This document shows, piece after piece, positions 1 through 8,935 of a stretch of 34,319 nt of DNA. The stretch is from Candidatus Igneacidithiobacillus taupoensis. GTDB taxonomy: Bacteria; Pseudomonadota; Gammaproteobacteria; Acidithiobacillales; Acidithiobacillaceae. The notes below the pieces were generated by a model. It did no database searches and was not told the origin of the DNA. It worked only from the letters and a program-made list of their open reading frames with translations. The stretch is from assembly GCA_021375695.1 (NCBI GenBank), contig JAEPKX010000017.1:1-34319 (forward strand), in the 5' to 3' direction. Position numbers and translations under genes: made by a program. Within the stretch, counting starts at the first letter, position 1. Each line of letters begins with the position of its first letter.

Positions 1-100
1 AGTCTGCCGGAGCTGAAATGTAGTGGGTTCCATGTGCACCCGTTGGGTGAATCAACGATGACCAGATTATACCATGGAAAACATGTTATTAGGACATTTT
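1..100. other. Unidentified sequence at a rearrangement breakpoint left of recJ
   Basis: This stretch should hold the 5' part of recJ, but no reading frame resembles RecJ. It contains a tight hairpin, CACCC-GTT-GGGTG, at 37-49, and a weak promoter-like pair (TTGGGT at 43-48, ATTATA at 66-71, 17-nt spacer). Frame 1 stays open from position 1 into recJ but gives no recognisable protein. It could be the edge of a mobile element or an arbitrary deletion joint. I could not identify it. Confidence 0.4.
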
Positions 101-1350
101 CTAGGGATCGAGGTCACGGATTCAGAGTACCGGAAGAATTGCCCCCGGCACCCTGCGTCAATCCAGTGCGGCGGGATTCCCGTTTTCCTGACCCCTACAT
201 TGCCGGAGTCCACGTGGCCTGGCTCTATTGTTGCGCCCTGCGCCAGGGGCTCATTGCGGCTGGGGTTTTGCCCGCCAGCACCCCAAAACTGGGTGGGTTG
301 CTGGATCTGGTCGCCTTGGGAACGGTGGCTGACTGTGTGGATCTGGCCCGCTCGGTCAACAATCGCGTCATCGTCCGCCGCGGTTTGGCGCTGATGAATC
401 GTTCTGGCCACCGCGTGGTGTGGGAGGCTTTGGCAGCCTGTAGCGGCCACCTGGGACCCATCAGCGCTGCTACGGTGGGTTTTCGTTTTGCCCCCCTGAT
501 CAATGCCAGAGGTCGCCTCGATTCGGCCCTGGAAAGTGTCGAACTCTTGTTATGTACCGATCGGCATCGAGCCCTGGCATTGGCTGCAACCCTGCAGGAT
601 GACAATGAGGAACGCAAACGTATCCAGGCCCGGATGCTGCAACGGGCAGAGCATTTGGCGCGGGAACAGTCGGCAGCCGCCGCTTTGTGTATCCTGGATC
701 CCGAAGGCCATCCCGGAGTCCATGGCATCTGTGCGGCGCGCCTGGCGGAGCGCTGGGGACGCCCCGTTGCCTTTTTTTCGCCCAAGGAAGATCCAGATTT
801 TCTCACCGCCTCCTTGCGCAGTTTTGGCGATTTCCCCATCCGTGATTGTCTAGCCCAGATTGCCAAACGCTTTCCCGAGGAAGTCTTGCATTGGGGTGGA
901 CACAAAGGGGCAGGTGGCATCACCATCCACCGCATGGCCTTTGAACGATTTCAAGCGTATTTCCAGACCCTGGCGGCCAGGTTCTTTGGGCAGGAAGCAC
1001 TGGGTCCGCGGATCTGGCTCGATGCCCCATTGCCGGAGAGAATCGAAGCCGACTTGCTCGCCGAATTGGCAACGCTGGAACCCTTTGGCCGACAATGGGA
1101 AGCCCCTGTCTTTGGGGTCCGGGCCGTGGTCACCGCCCTCCATCCCCTGGGCGACGGACGTCATTGGCGGGTCCAGCTAACGCGCAAGGATCAGGTCCTT
1201 CCCGAGGCAGTCTGGTTCCACGCCAGCGAGGATGGCGCTGCTCCCATCGATCTGGGTCAGTCCGTACTAGGAGCTTGTCATGTCGAAGCCAATCACTTTG
1301 GCGGCAAGACCCGCGTGCAGTTACTCATCCGCCATTTGGCGCATTGCTGA
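101..1350 (+). pseudogene. recJ: 5'-truncated, frameshifted recJ (single-stranded-DNA-specific 5'-3' exonuclease)
   Basis: RecJ degrades single-stranded DNA 5' to 3' in recombination and mismatch repair. About 410 residues align with the C-terminal two thirds of RecJ: EELPPAPCVNP, IAGVHVAW, LLDLVALGTVADCVDL, the DHHA1 motif GGHKGAGG and the C-terminal OB-like domain. E. coli RecJ is 577 aa. The N-terminal phosphoesterase part, with the DHH and metal-binding motifs, is absent. At 101-120 the +2 frame reads LGIEVTD, resembling the RecJ LGIxVIVTDHH segment. Homology then continues in the +1 frame from about 127, so a small deletion and frameshift lie at 113-128. Frame +1 is open from position 1, and an ORF starting at ATG 34 (438 aa) would normally be called as the gene. 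Without the DHH motifs it should not be an active nuclease. prfB follows 183 nt downstream. Confidence 0.7.
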
Positions 1351-1463
1351 TGAAAATTCGGGTAAGTGGCAAGATTTGCCAGGGAAATCCTTCTAGGATG
1401 CCTTGGCTGGTTTTGGCTTTCGGAAGCCTGGCTGTGGCAGCATACTGGTGCGAAGACCGCTAG
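1350..1463 (+). CDS. Possible 37-aa single-pass membrane peptide
   Basis: A small ORF begins at an ATG overlapping the recJ stop (TGATG), an arrangement typical of translational coupling. The product has a basic N-terminus (MKIRVSGK) and one hydrophobic stretch, MPWLVLAFGSLAVAAYW, ending in CEDR, so it could be a single membrane segment. No clear Shine-Dalgarno sequence precedes it, and the family is not recognised. It fills most of the gap between recJ and prfB. It may be chance, because a 37-codon ORF is not by itself significant. Confidence 0.25.
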   Translation: MKIRVSGKICQGNPSRMPWLVLAFGSLAVAAYWCEDR

Positions 1464-1533
1464 CATGGGCATAATGACAAATTTGCGCCGGGGGCTTGGG
1501 GCTCCGGTGCTTATTTCCCTTGGAGTGTGAGAG

Positions 1534-2632
1534 ATGCGAGAAGTCAACGAAATGCGCGCACTGCGCGACAATTTGGAGGCCCGGGTGGAGAGTCTTAGGG
1601 GGTATCTTTGACCTGCCAGGCAAAGAGGCGCGGCTAGAAGAGGTCCAACGAGAGCTCGAAGACCCCGCCATTTGGTCGACGCCCGAAAAGGCCCAGGAGT
1701 TGGGCCGTGAACGGGTGAGCCTGGCGGCCGTGATCACCCCCCTGCAGGAGCTGGCTCGCAGCGTGATGGAGATCGGGGAGATGCTGGAGCTAGCCCTGAC
1801 GGAAAACGATGCTGAACTGCTGGCCGCTATTGATCAGGATCTGGATCGCGCCCTGACCCAGGTGGAAAAGCTGGAATTCCAGCGGATGTTCTCGGGCCCC
1901 CACGATGCCAGCCATTGTTTTTTGGACATTCAGGCCGGAGCCGGGGGTACCGAGGCCCAGGATTGGGCGGAAATGTTGTTGCGCATGTACCTGCGCTGGT
2001 GCGAGCAACAGGGCTTTGCAGCAGAGTTGGTGGAAGTTTCCGAGGGCGAGGTGGCGGGGATCAAATCGGCCAGTATCCACATCGAGGGCGACTATGCCTT
2101 TGGCTGGTTGCGCACGGAAACGGGGGTGCATCGCCTAGTCCGGAAATCTCCCTTTGATTCGGGAAACCGTCGGCATACCAGCTTTGCCAGTGTCTTTGTC
2201 TATCCGGAAGTTGACGATAGTTTTGAAATTGAGATTAATCCGGGCGATCTCAAGACTGATACCTACCGTGCCAGTGGTGCGGGGGGTCAACATGTGAACA
2301 AGACCGACTCGGCGGTGCGCATTACCCACCTTCCCACGGGCATCGTGGTGGCCTGCCAGACCGATCGTTCCCAGCACAAGAACCGGGCCGAGGCAATGCG
2401 GATGCTGCGTTCCAAGCTTTTTGAACTGGAACTGCAAAAGCGTCAGGCAGAAAAGCAGGCCTTGGAGGACAGCAAGAGTGACATTGGCTGGGGACATCAA
2501 ATCCGTTCCTATGTATTGGATCAGTCCCGCATCAAAGATTTGCGCACAGGTCTGGAGATGGGCGATACCCAGAAGGTCCTCGATGGCATGCTCACGCCCT
2601 TCATCGAAGCAGCCCTCAAGGCGGGTCTTTGA
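1534..2632 (+). CDS. prfB: Peptide chain release factor 2 (programmed +1 frameshift)
   Basis: RF2 recognises UGA and UAA stop codons and triggers hydrolysis of peptidyl-tRNA on the ribosome. Translation starts at ATG 1534 (GGAG at 1522-1525, 8-nt spacing) and reads 25 codons ([10 protein letters not shown]...RGYL) to an in-frame TGA at 1609-1611. A +1 shift then continues in the other frame to the stop at 2630-2632. The joined protein is 365 aa, the same as E. coli RF2. The stop-recognition motif SPF (in VRKSPFDSG) and the peptidyl-hydrolysis motif GGQ (in [10 protein letters not shown]) are both present. An ORF read only in the second frame (from 1496) gives a wrong N-terminus. lysS follows after 24 nt, the usual prfB-lysS pairing, so co-transcription is likely. 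A CATAAT box at 1470-1475 could be part of its promoter, but no good -35 is seen. Confidence 0.97.
1597..1612 (+). promoter_or_regulatory. prfB programmed +1 frameshift site
   Basis: The sequence AGGGGGTATCTTTGAC has the internal Shine-Dalgarno-like AGGGGG (1597-1602), the slippery CTT (1606-1608), the in-frame TGA (1609-1611) and the following C. It matches the E. coli prfB site as I know it. When RF2 is scarce, the ribosome pauses at TGA and slips +1 to read GAC, so RF2 controls its own synthesis. All parts and spacings needed are intact. Confidence 0.95.
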
Positions 2633-2656
2633 TGCCTGGGTTATGGTCATGGGACA

Positions 2657-4174
2657 ATGACAACTGGCGGGATCAGGGGGACAGAATTGGAAACGGAACG
2701 TAACGATCAAATGCAGGTGCGCTGGGAAAAACTCCAGCGTTGGCGGAAGGAGAGCCGGGCCTATCCCAATGATTTCCGCCGCGATGCCCAAGCGGCAGAC
2801 CTGCAGCGACGCTGTGCCGATATGGATGCAGCTGCCCTGGAGGCAGAACCCATCCTGGTGCGCCTGGCGGGGCGGCTGCTTTCGCGCAGGATCATGGGCA
2901 AGGCGAGCTTTGCCGATCTGCAGGATGGCAGTGGCCGCATCCAGCTTTTTTGCAGTCGGGACGAGCTGGGAGGAGGTGAGTATGCCCTCTTCAAGGATCT
3001 GGATCTGGGTGATCTACTGGGTATTGAAGGAACCCTGTTTCGCACCAGGGCCGGAGAATTGACCGTGCGGGTGCAAGTCCTGCGCCTGTTGGCCAAGGCC
3101 CTGCGCCCATTGCCCGAAAAATGGCATGGGTTGACGGACCCCGAGACCCGCTTCCGCCAGCGCTACGTTGACCTGATCGTGACCGACGAGGCCAGGCGAA
3201 CCTTCCAGATCCGGGCAGCGGCAGTGGCTGCCTTGCGCAAGGGGCTGGAGGCGGAAGGTTTTCTGGAGGTGGAAACACCCATGATGCATCCTATCCCGGG
3301 AGGGGCAACGGCGCGACCCTTCGTTACCCATCATCACGCCCTGGATATGACCCTCTACCTGCGTATTGCCCCGGAACTGTATCTCAAGCGTCTGGTAGTA
3401 GGGGGCTTTGAGCGTGTCTTTGAAATCAATCGCAATTTTCGAAATGAGGGAATCTCCGCCCGACATAATCCCGAGTTTACCATGCTTGAATGGTACGAAG
3501 CTTATACCGACTATCACTCGGCCATGGATCGTTGTGAGGCCCTCATCCGTTTGGCCGCCCTAGCCGCTTTGGGACGCACCAGCTTGCAATATCAGGGACT
3601 ATCCATTGAGCTTGGGAAACCCTTTGCCAGGCTCAGTGTGGCCGAAGCGGTACGGGCTTTCCATCCCGACCTGGCCACGGCCAATCTTAGGGACCCGGAG
3701 CTGCTGGGAACCAGGCTGCAGGCTGTGGGAGTGACCGTGCATGGGAGCTGGGGTTGGGGAAAACGATTGTTGGAACTCTTTGAAAAAACCGTGGAAGCAA
3801 AGCTTGAGCAACCCACTTTCATCACCGACTATCCCACCGAGGTCAGTCCCTTGGCGCGGGCCAAGGATGGCGATCCGGAGCTCACCGATCGCTTCGAGCT
3901 ATTCATCGCCGGTAGGGAGCTCGCCAATGGCTTCTCCGAACTCAACGACCCCGAAGATCAGGCTCGTCGTTTCCAGGCCCAAGTCCAAGCCAAAGAGGCA
4001 GGTGATGACGAGGCCATGTTTTTTGATCAGGACTATATCCGGGCCTTGGAATATGGGATGCCGCCCACCTCCGGGGTAGGGCTGGGTATTGATCGTTTGG
4101 TCATGTTGCTGGCCGATCAGCCGAGCATTCGCGAAGTGATCCTCTTTCCTCAATTGCGCCCGGAACAGCCATGA
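2657..4174 (+). CDS. lysS: Lysyl-tRNA synthetase, class II
   Basis: Charges tRNA-Lys with lysine in the cytoplasm. The N-terminal OB-fold anticodon-binding domain (about residues 55-150) is followed by the class II catalytic core: motif 1 ([21 protein letters not shown]), motif 2 ([21 protein letters not shown]) and motif 3 ([13 protein letters not shown]), plus the lysine-site segment [12 protein letters not shown]. At 505 aa it equals the usual bacterial length. The start is uncertain. ATG 2657 has only a close GGGA, whereas an in-frame TTG at 2687 has a strong AGGGGG with 6-nt spacing and would give 495 aa; both keep the conserved YPNDFRRD. It lies 24 nt after prfB, and its last codons overlap lolC by 4 nt (ATGA), which suggests coupled translation. 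Confidence 0.95.
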   Translation: MTTGGIRGTELETERNDQMQVRWEKLQRWRKESRAYPNDFRRDAQAADLQRRCADMDAAALEAEPILVRLAGRLLSRRIMGKASFADLQDGSGRIQLFCSRDELGGGEYALFKDLDLGDLLGIEGTLFRTRAGELTVRVQVLRLLAKALRPLPEKWHGLTDPETRFRQRYVDLIVTDEARRTFQIRAAAVAALRKGLEAEGFLEVETPMMHPIPGGATARPFVTHHHALDMTLYLRIAPELYLKRLVVGGFERVFEINRNFRNEGISARHNPEFTMLEWYEAYTDYHSAMDRCEALIRLAALAALGRTSLQYQGLSIELGKPFARLSVAEAVRAFHPDLATANLRDPELLGTRLQAVGVTVHGSWGWGKRLLELFEKTVEAKLEQPTFITDYPTEVSPLARAKDGDPELTDRFELFIAGRELANGFSELNDPEDQARRFQAQVQAKEAGDDEAMFFDQDYIRALEYGMPPTSGVGLGIDRLVMLLADQPSIREVILFPQLRPEQP

Positions 4175-5415
4175 TCCCTTTTGAGTTTTGGGTGGGGCTA
4201 CGATACACCCGGGCCAAACGCCGGAATCATTTCATCTCGTTTATTACGGGTACGGCCATCTTGGGCATGGTCATTGGCGTTGCCGCCCTGATTGCGGTGA
4301 TGGCGGTCATGAACGGTTTTGATCATACCCTCCGCTCGCGAATCCTGGCGGTGACCTCCGATGTCATCGTCCAGGGCAATGGGGTACCCGTCCTTGATTG
4401 GCAGCAGGCCGAAAAGAATCTCTCCCAGGTGCCTGGTACTACCGGCGTGGCTCCCTTCATCCAGGCCCAGGCCATGCTTTCCCATGATGGACTGGTGAGT
4501 GGAGCGGTGGTGGAAGGGATTGATCCGGGTCTGGAGAGTCGGGTCAATCGCCTGGCTGCTGATATGAAGGTGGGCAGTCTCCAGGCCTTGCAATCCCGTC
4601 CTTGGGGGATTGTGCTGGGTCGGGCCCTGGCACATCAATTAGGGGCAAGTCTGGGTAGCAAGGTCACCCTGATTTCGCCCCAGGGAGGGGTGACTCCCCT
4701 GGGGGTGACGCCAAGTCTGCGTCAGTTCACCGTGGTGGGCCTCTTTTCCGTCGGGATTTATGCTTACGACAGTGGGATGGCCTATATCAGTTTGCCCGAT
4801 GCCCAGGCACTCTATCATCTGGGCGACGGGGTGACCGGTTTGCGGATGCAGATTCACGACCCCTTTGCAGCACCCGTATTCGCCGCCCACCTGCAAAAGG
4901 TCCTGGGCCCGGCCTTTACGGTCCAGGACTGGACGCAAACCCACGAAAACTTTTTCAAGGCCCTGGCCATGGAGAAATTGGTCATGTTTGTCATTCTGTC
5001 GTTGATCATTGCCGTGGCTGCCTTCAACATTGTGGCTACCTTGGTCATGTTGGTCACCGACAAGGAATCAGATATTGCCATTTTGCGCACCCTGGGCGCC
5101 CGACCGCGCAGCATCATGCTGATTTTTATGGTGCAGGGCCTGGTGATTGGCTTTTTTGGCACGGCCTTGGGGGTTTTGGGCGGGGTCTTGCTGGCCCTGA
5201 ACATCCCGACCATCGTCCCTTTTCTAGAGCAATTGCTGCATGTCCAGTTCCTCTCTCCGGAGGTCTATTCCATAAGTCAGCTGCCCTCCCGGCTGGAGCC
5301 TGCCGATGTGATCCACGTGGCCATCGCTGCCTTGCTGATGAGTTGGTTGGCGACTTTGTATCCCTCTTGGCGGGCATCCCGCATTGATCCTGCCGAGGCT
5401 CTTCGATATGAGTGA
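4171..5415 (+). CDS. lolC: Lipoprotein-releasing ABC transporter permease, LolC/LolE family
   Basis: Inner-membrane permease of the LolCDE complex, which extracts outer-membrane lipoproteins and hands them to LolA. The 414-aa protein has the MacB/FtsX-like layout: one N-terminal membrane helix ([30 protein letters not shown]), a periplasmic domain of about 210 residues, and three C-terminal helices (near 270-295, 315-345 and 375-400). The N-terminal [20 protein letters not shown] is typical of the LolC/E family. Only one permease gene is present before the ATPase, so it may act as a homodimer (LolF type) or have a partner elsewhere. The start overlaps the lysS stop (ATGA), and the end overlaps lolD. 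Confidence 0.93.
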   Translation: MIPFEFWVGLRYTRAKRRNHFISFITGTAILGMVIGVAALIAVMAVMNGFDHTLRSRILAVTSDVIVQGNGVPVLDWQQAEKNLSQVPGTTGVAPFIQAQAMLSHDGLVSGAVVEGIDPGLESRVNRLAADMKVGSLQALQSRPWGIVLGRALAHQLGASLGSKVTLISPQGGVTPLGVTPSLRQFTVVGLFSVGIYAYDSGMAYISLPDAQALYHLGDGVTGLRMQIHDPFAAPVFAAHLQKVLGPAFTVQDWTQTHENFFKALAMEKLVMFVILSLIIAVAAFNIVATLVMLVTDKESDIAILRTLGARPRSIMLIFMVQGLVIGFFGTALGVLGGVLLALNIPTIVPFLEQLLHVQFLSPEVYSISQLPSRLEPADVIHVAIAALLMSWLATLYPSWRASRIDPAEALRYE

Positions 5416-6115
5416 AGCGATGGTATTGCGGGTCCGCGATCTCCATCATCGTTTTCGGCTGGGGGCCAGCACCCTGGAGGTCCTGCGCGGGGTAACGCTG
5501 GAGCTTACGGCTGGGGAACGGGTGGGAATCGTGGGTGCTTCGGGCCAGGGCAAGAGTACCTTGCTGCATTTGCTGGGGGGGCTGGAGCGTCCGAGTAGTG
5601 GACGGGTGGAGATTCTCGAGCAGGATCTCTATGGGCTCAGTGAGGCCGAGCGCAGCCGTTTGCGCAATCAAAAGATCGGTTTTGTCTATCAATTGCATCG
5701 GCTCCTGCCAGAATTTACGGCCCTGGAAAACGTTTTGCTTCCCTTGCGCATTGGCCGCCAGCTTGGCAAGGGACAAGAATCCTGGGCCAAGGAGCTCCTG
5801 GAGCGGGTGGGTTTGGGACAACGTTTTGGACACAAGCCCGGGATGCTTTCGGGTGGAGAACGTCAACGGGTGGCCTTGGCCCGGGCCTTGGTGAACCGCC
5901 CGGCCCTCCTCCTGGCGGACGAACCCACGGGCAATCTCGATAGCAGCGCGGCAGAACAAGTCCACGATCTCCTGCTTGCTCTCAACGCTGAACTCGGTAC
6001 GACCCTTCTGGTCGTGACCCATGAACCTGCCCTGGCCGGGCGCATGGGTCGCGTACTGCAATTACGGGATGGTTACCTCCATTGCCAGGGCGCGGTGGCT
6101 CAAGAGCGCAATTGA
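5408..6115 (+). CDS. lolD: Lipoprotein-releasing system ATP-binding protein LolD
   Basis: Cytoplasmic ATPase that powers lipoprotein release by the LolC/E-type permease. The Walker A motif (GASGQGKST), signature LSGGERQRVALARAL, Walker B with D-loop (LLLADEPTGNLDS) and switch His (VVTHE) are all visible. I chose ATG 5408 (235 aa, close to E. coli LolD at 233) because it overlaps the lolC stop (TATGAGTGA). A start at 5384 would add eight residues encoded inside lolC. The Q in GQGKST replaces the common S and is tolerated in ABC ATPases. The 3' end overlaps the convergent DUF2062 gene by 16 nt. Confidence 0.95.
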   Translation: MSEAMVLRVRDLHHRFRLGASTLEVLRGVTLELTAGERVGIVGASGQGKSTLLHLLGGLERPSSGRVEILEQDLYGLSEAERSRLRNQKIGFVYQLHRLLPEFTALENVLLPLRIGRQLGKGQESWAKELLERVGLGQRFGHKPGMLSGGERQRVALARALVNRPALLLADEPTGNLDSSAAEQVHDLLLALNAELGTTLLVVTHEPALAGRMGRVLQLRDGYLHCQGAVAQERN

Positions 6116-6654
6116 TGCCGACGGTGCAATCGCCAGTTGACCCAGATCCGCCAACCCAGAAGAATGGCCGTATACGTCAAGGTCGCCAGGATTGCTCCCA
6201 GGAGCACGCTGCCGACCCAGGTGATCCAGTAGGCATGCCAAAGACGATCGCCCATGCGCAAGAGCTGGACCTTGCCCTGAAAGAGCCGATGAATATCGGC
6301 ATAGTGGATGGTGAGTTCCGGTGCCAGATGGAATTGCCGTAGGAGCCAATAGCCAGTCTGATACGCAAAGTAAAAAAATGGGACGATGGTGAAGGGACCA
6401 GTGACTACGAAAGGCATGATCACGGCAATGGGAATGTATGCCCGACGCCAAAGGCAGATCAACAGGATGGTCGCCACATGACCAAAATAGGGAAGGGAGC
6501 CTATGAACACGCCAATCGCCGCACCCCGGGCGACGTTGCGGCGATGCAGGTGCCAGTTGGGGCTCGCCGCCAAATAATGGGTAAAGCGTCCCAAGGGTCG
6601 TTTGCGGAGGATTTCCTCACGGCTGGGGAGATGGAGAAATGCTGGAAGGCGCAA
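6100..6654 (-). CDS. DUF2062 domain membrane protein
   Basis: A 184-aa protein of the DUF2062 family, function unknown. The family signature is clear: RRNVARGAAIGVFIGSLPYFGHVATILL near residues 39-66, then PFTIVPFFYFAYQTGYW and a C-terminal hydrophobic pair near 143-173, giving three or four membrane segments. The start is TTG at 6654 with AGGA six nucleotides upstream; no ATG is available nearby. The gene converges with lolD (16-nt overlap) and diverges from comEC with overlapping start regions. From memory, a DUF2062 gene also lies between lolCD and comEC in pseudomonads, so the position is conserved and may hint at an envelope role. Confidence 0.85.
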   Translation of the reverse strand: MRLPAFLHLPSREEILRKRPLGRFTHYLAASPNWHLHRRNVARGAAIGVFIGSLPYFGHVATILLICLWRRAYIPIAVIMPFVVTGPFTIVPFFYFAYQTGYWLLRQFHLAPELTIHYADIHRLFQGKVQLLRMGDRLWHAYWITWVGSVLLGAILATLTYTAILLGWRIWVNWRLHRRHQLRS

Positions 6655-8828
6655 GGCGAATCCTGATTCGACAAAGGTTCTTTAGTCTAGCGGCTTGGCG
6701 AGGTTGGTCCAAATCCTGGCCGGGTCTCCTTGGGGTAGCTTTGGCTTGCGAAGCTGGAATCATTCTTTTCCAAACGTTTACTGCGCTTCCGTCCCCCACG
6801 CCAGCCTGGGTGCTCTTGCTGATCTCCCTGGCGCTGCTCCTCCTGGGTAATGGGAAGGCCCTTCTTCCCACGGTCTTTGCCCTGGGTTTTCTCTCGGCGG
6901 GGTGGCAGGCGCGAGACTATGTCTCCCAGGTAGTTCCCGCCGGTCAGCAAGTAACTGTGGAAGGCAGGATCGAGGGAATGCCACGGGAAAGCCTACGGGA
7001 GTGGCGCTTTCAGCTTGCGCCAGTGCGAATCGCAGGAAAGGGACAGTCCTTACCCCTACCGCCTTTGCTCGAGCTGCATGGCAATCTTCCGGAGCCACCC
7101 GTACCCGGGCAACGCTGGCAGCTGCACGTTCGTACGGAACCCTTGTCCAGCCTGCGGCGCAGTCCCTTCAAGGACCTTCCCCGAGAGCGTTTTTGGCAGG
7201 GTATTTTGGGAGCGGGCAAGATCCAGTCTGCCGAACTCCTGGCATCGCCCTGGAATCCGATGGATTGGCTGGCACAGGCTCGCGCCCGGATCGTACAGGC
7301 CAGTAATGAGGCCCTTCCCCGCATTGGGGCCGGTTACATTCAGGCGCTGACCGTAGGCATTGGCACCCAGCTTCCCGCCAATCTCTGGCAAATCTATCGG
7401 GACACGGGTACGGCCCATTTGCTGGTGATCTCTGGCTCCCATGTGGCGGTGGTGACTGGTTTTTTCCTTGTACTCTGGCGTTGGGCCTGGCGGCGAATTC
7501 CGTCCCTGGCCCGTCGCTGGCCTGCCCAGCAAAGTGCCTGGTTGGCAGCTATTCCCGTAGCCTGGCTCTATGCCTACCTGGCGGGCATGCAAAGTCCCGG
7601 TGAACGGGCAGCGTGGATGATTACCGTGGCGAGCCTGGCCGCGCTGCTGGGTCGACGACACGGGATTTGGTCGGCGCTGGCCTTTACCGCGGCCATCATG
7701 GCAGTTCTTGATCCCGGACAGGTGATTGATCTGGGCTACTGGTTGTCGATCCTGGCAGTGGCTATTTTGATCAGCCTGGGTGCCGGGGAGGGACACTGGC
7801 GACAGGCCGTGGCGGCGCAATGGCGGGTTTCCCTCTTGTTGCTACCCCTGATCGCCTACCTCTTCGGCAATCTTTCCTTGATTTCCCCCCTTGCCAATAT
7901 CCTGGTCATCCCTTTGATTGAGCTGATTGCCGTACCCATTGCCCTGCTGGGTGCAGTCGCTGCCCTGCTGGACTGGGAGTTGCTCTATCGGATCCTTTTT
8001 CGGCTGGTGGCCCTGGAAATGTCGGCGGTAACTGCACTCCTCGATGGCTTACGCCAATTGCCCCATGCCCTGGTCAGTGTCGCCAGTGGCCGGCTCTGGG
8101 CTGCGCTGGCTGCGAGCCTTGCTTTCTCGCTGCTCTTGTTGCCAAAGTTTTGGCCTGGCCGATCATTGGCTTATCTCGGTTTTGTTCCCCTGCTCGCTCC
8201 GGGGGTAAGTGGGGGAGATGATTTTCGCTTGCAAGAATTACCCGTGGGCTCTGGCATGGCCCTTTTTTGGCAGCAGGGGCAGCAGACCGGTCTATATACC
8301 GCCAATCTCTGGAACAAGGATTCCCAACGGGCATTGCCGGGGGAATTGGCGGCCAGACTGCAGAAAACAGGGTCCAGCAAACTCGATATCTGGGTACTTG
8401 GTGATCTTTCCCATCCCCAACCCTTGCCCCAAAGCCAGCGCATCCTCCTTCCTCCCGGAAGCCGATGGCCAGAACTTCGAAGCTCTCCCGAAAGTTGCGC
8501 TGGTGCCCAGATTGCCGGTGCACAAAGCCCCGCCTTTGCCCCGGTGCAGACCTGTGTGCTCTGGCTCGACCAGGGGCGAGTCCTGATTTTGGGAGATCTG
8601 GACGAGCCCACCCTGGGAAAATTCCTGCTTCCACAGCATCGGGGTGCACCCAAGGTGATCTTTGCGCCCGCAAGCCTGGATGTCTGGCAGCGTCATGACC
8701 TGCTGCAGGCCTATCCCTTCGCCAGTATTCGCTATGTGGGGGAAGGAAAGGGAAACTGGAACTGGGCCCAGGGAAAGCTGCAGATGGCTGCCCGTAATGG
8801 GCTGCGGCCCTATTGGGAATTGTCCTAG
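6639..8828 (+). CDS. comEC: ComEC/Rec2-family DNA uptake channel with a degenerate C-terminal domain
   Basis: ComEC forms the inner-membrane channel that takes up single-stranded DNA in natural competence. The 729-aa protein has two N-terminal helices, a DUF4131-type domain (about 95-200) and the Competence domain with the hallmark HLLVISGSHVAVV (about 265-277), followed by many membrane helices to about residue 510. The C-terminal 200 residues align in pattern with the usual metallo-beta-lactamase domain (ELPVGSG for DVGQG, LDIWVLGDLSHP for LDxLVLSHxDxDH, VLILGDLD for VLLTGDIE). The His/Asp metal ligands and the HHGS motif are missing. ATG 6639 follows a GGAGA; its start lies inside the 5' end of the DUF2062 gene on the other strand. 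exbB begins 107 nt downstream. Confidence 0.92.
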   Translation: MLEGARRILIRQRFFSLAAWRGWSKSWPGLLGVALACEAGIILFQTFTALPSPTPAWVLLLISLALLLLGNGKALLPTVFALGFLSAGWQARDYVSQVVPAGQQVTVEGRIEGMPRESLREWRFQLAPVRIAGKGQSLPLPPLLELHGNLPEPPVPGQRWQLHVRTEPLSSLRRSPFKDLPRERFWQGILGAGKIQSAELLASPWNPMDWLAQARARIVQASNEALPRIGAGYIQALTVGIGTQLPANLWQIYRDTGTAHLLVISGSHVAVVTGFFLVLWRWAWRRIPSLARRWPAQQSAWLAAIPVAWLYAYLAGMQSPGERAAWMITVASLAALLGRRHGIWSALAFTAAIMAVLDPGQVIDLGYWLSILAVAILISLGAGEGHWRQAVAAQWRVSLLLLPLIAYLFGNLSLISPLANILVIPLIELIAVPIALLGAVAALLDWELLYRILFRLVALEMSAVTALLDGLRQLPHALVSVASGRLWAALAASLAFSLLLLPKFWPGRSLAYLGFVPLLAPGVSGGDDFRLQELPVGSGMALFWQQGQQTGLYTANLWNKDSQRALPGELAARLQKTGSSKLDIWVLGDLSHPQPLPQSQRILLPPGSRWPELRSSPESCAGAQIAGAQSPAFAPVQTCVLWLDQGRVLILGDLDEPTLGKFLLPQHRGAPKVIFAPASLDVWQRHDLLQAYPFASIRYVGEGKGNWNWAQGKLQMAARNGLRPYWELS

Positions 8829-8893
8829 TTGCTTACCATTCATGTTTGTTGATACACAGGTGCTGCACGGGTCCTCGGCAATGCCCCTGCTTG

Positions 8894-8902
8894 TGATATA
8901 TT
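8894..8902 (+). promoter_or_regulatory. Candidate extended -10 promoter for exbBD
   Basis: TGATATATT fits the extended -10 form TGnTATAAT with one mismatch in the hexamer. No good -35 is found 16-18 nt upstream, as is usual for extended -10 promoters. Transcription would begin near 8909, 27 nt before the exbB start. It would give exbBD and the lipid A genes a promoter of their own after comEC. Confidence 0.35.
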
Positions 8903-8935
8903 TCTGTGGCATGAATTGTGGAGCCGGAGGCCTAT

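Noticed and set aside
1534-1611. prfB read as a pseudogene with an early stop
   Set aside because: The early TGA sits in the canonical programmed frameshift site, and the joined product is full length.
5126-6061. A 311-codon minus-strand ORF opposite lolC and lolD
   Set aside because: It is antisense to two clear Lol genes and has no family resemblance.
6090-6125. Terminator between convergent lolD and DUF2062 genes
   Set aside because: The genes overlap and no stable stem with a T-run is present on either strand.
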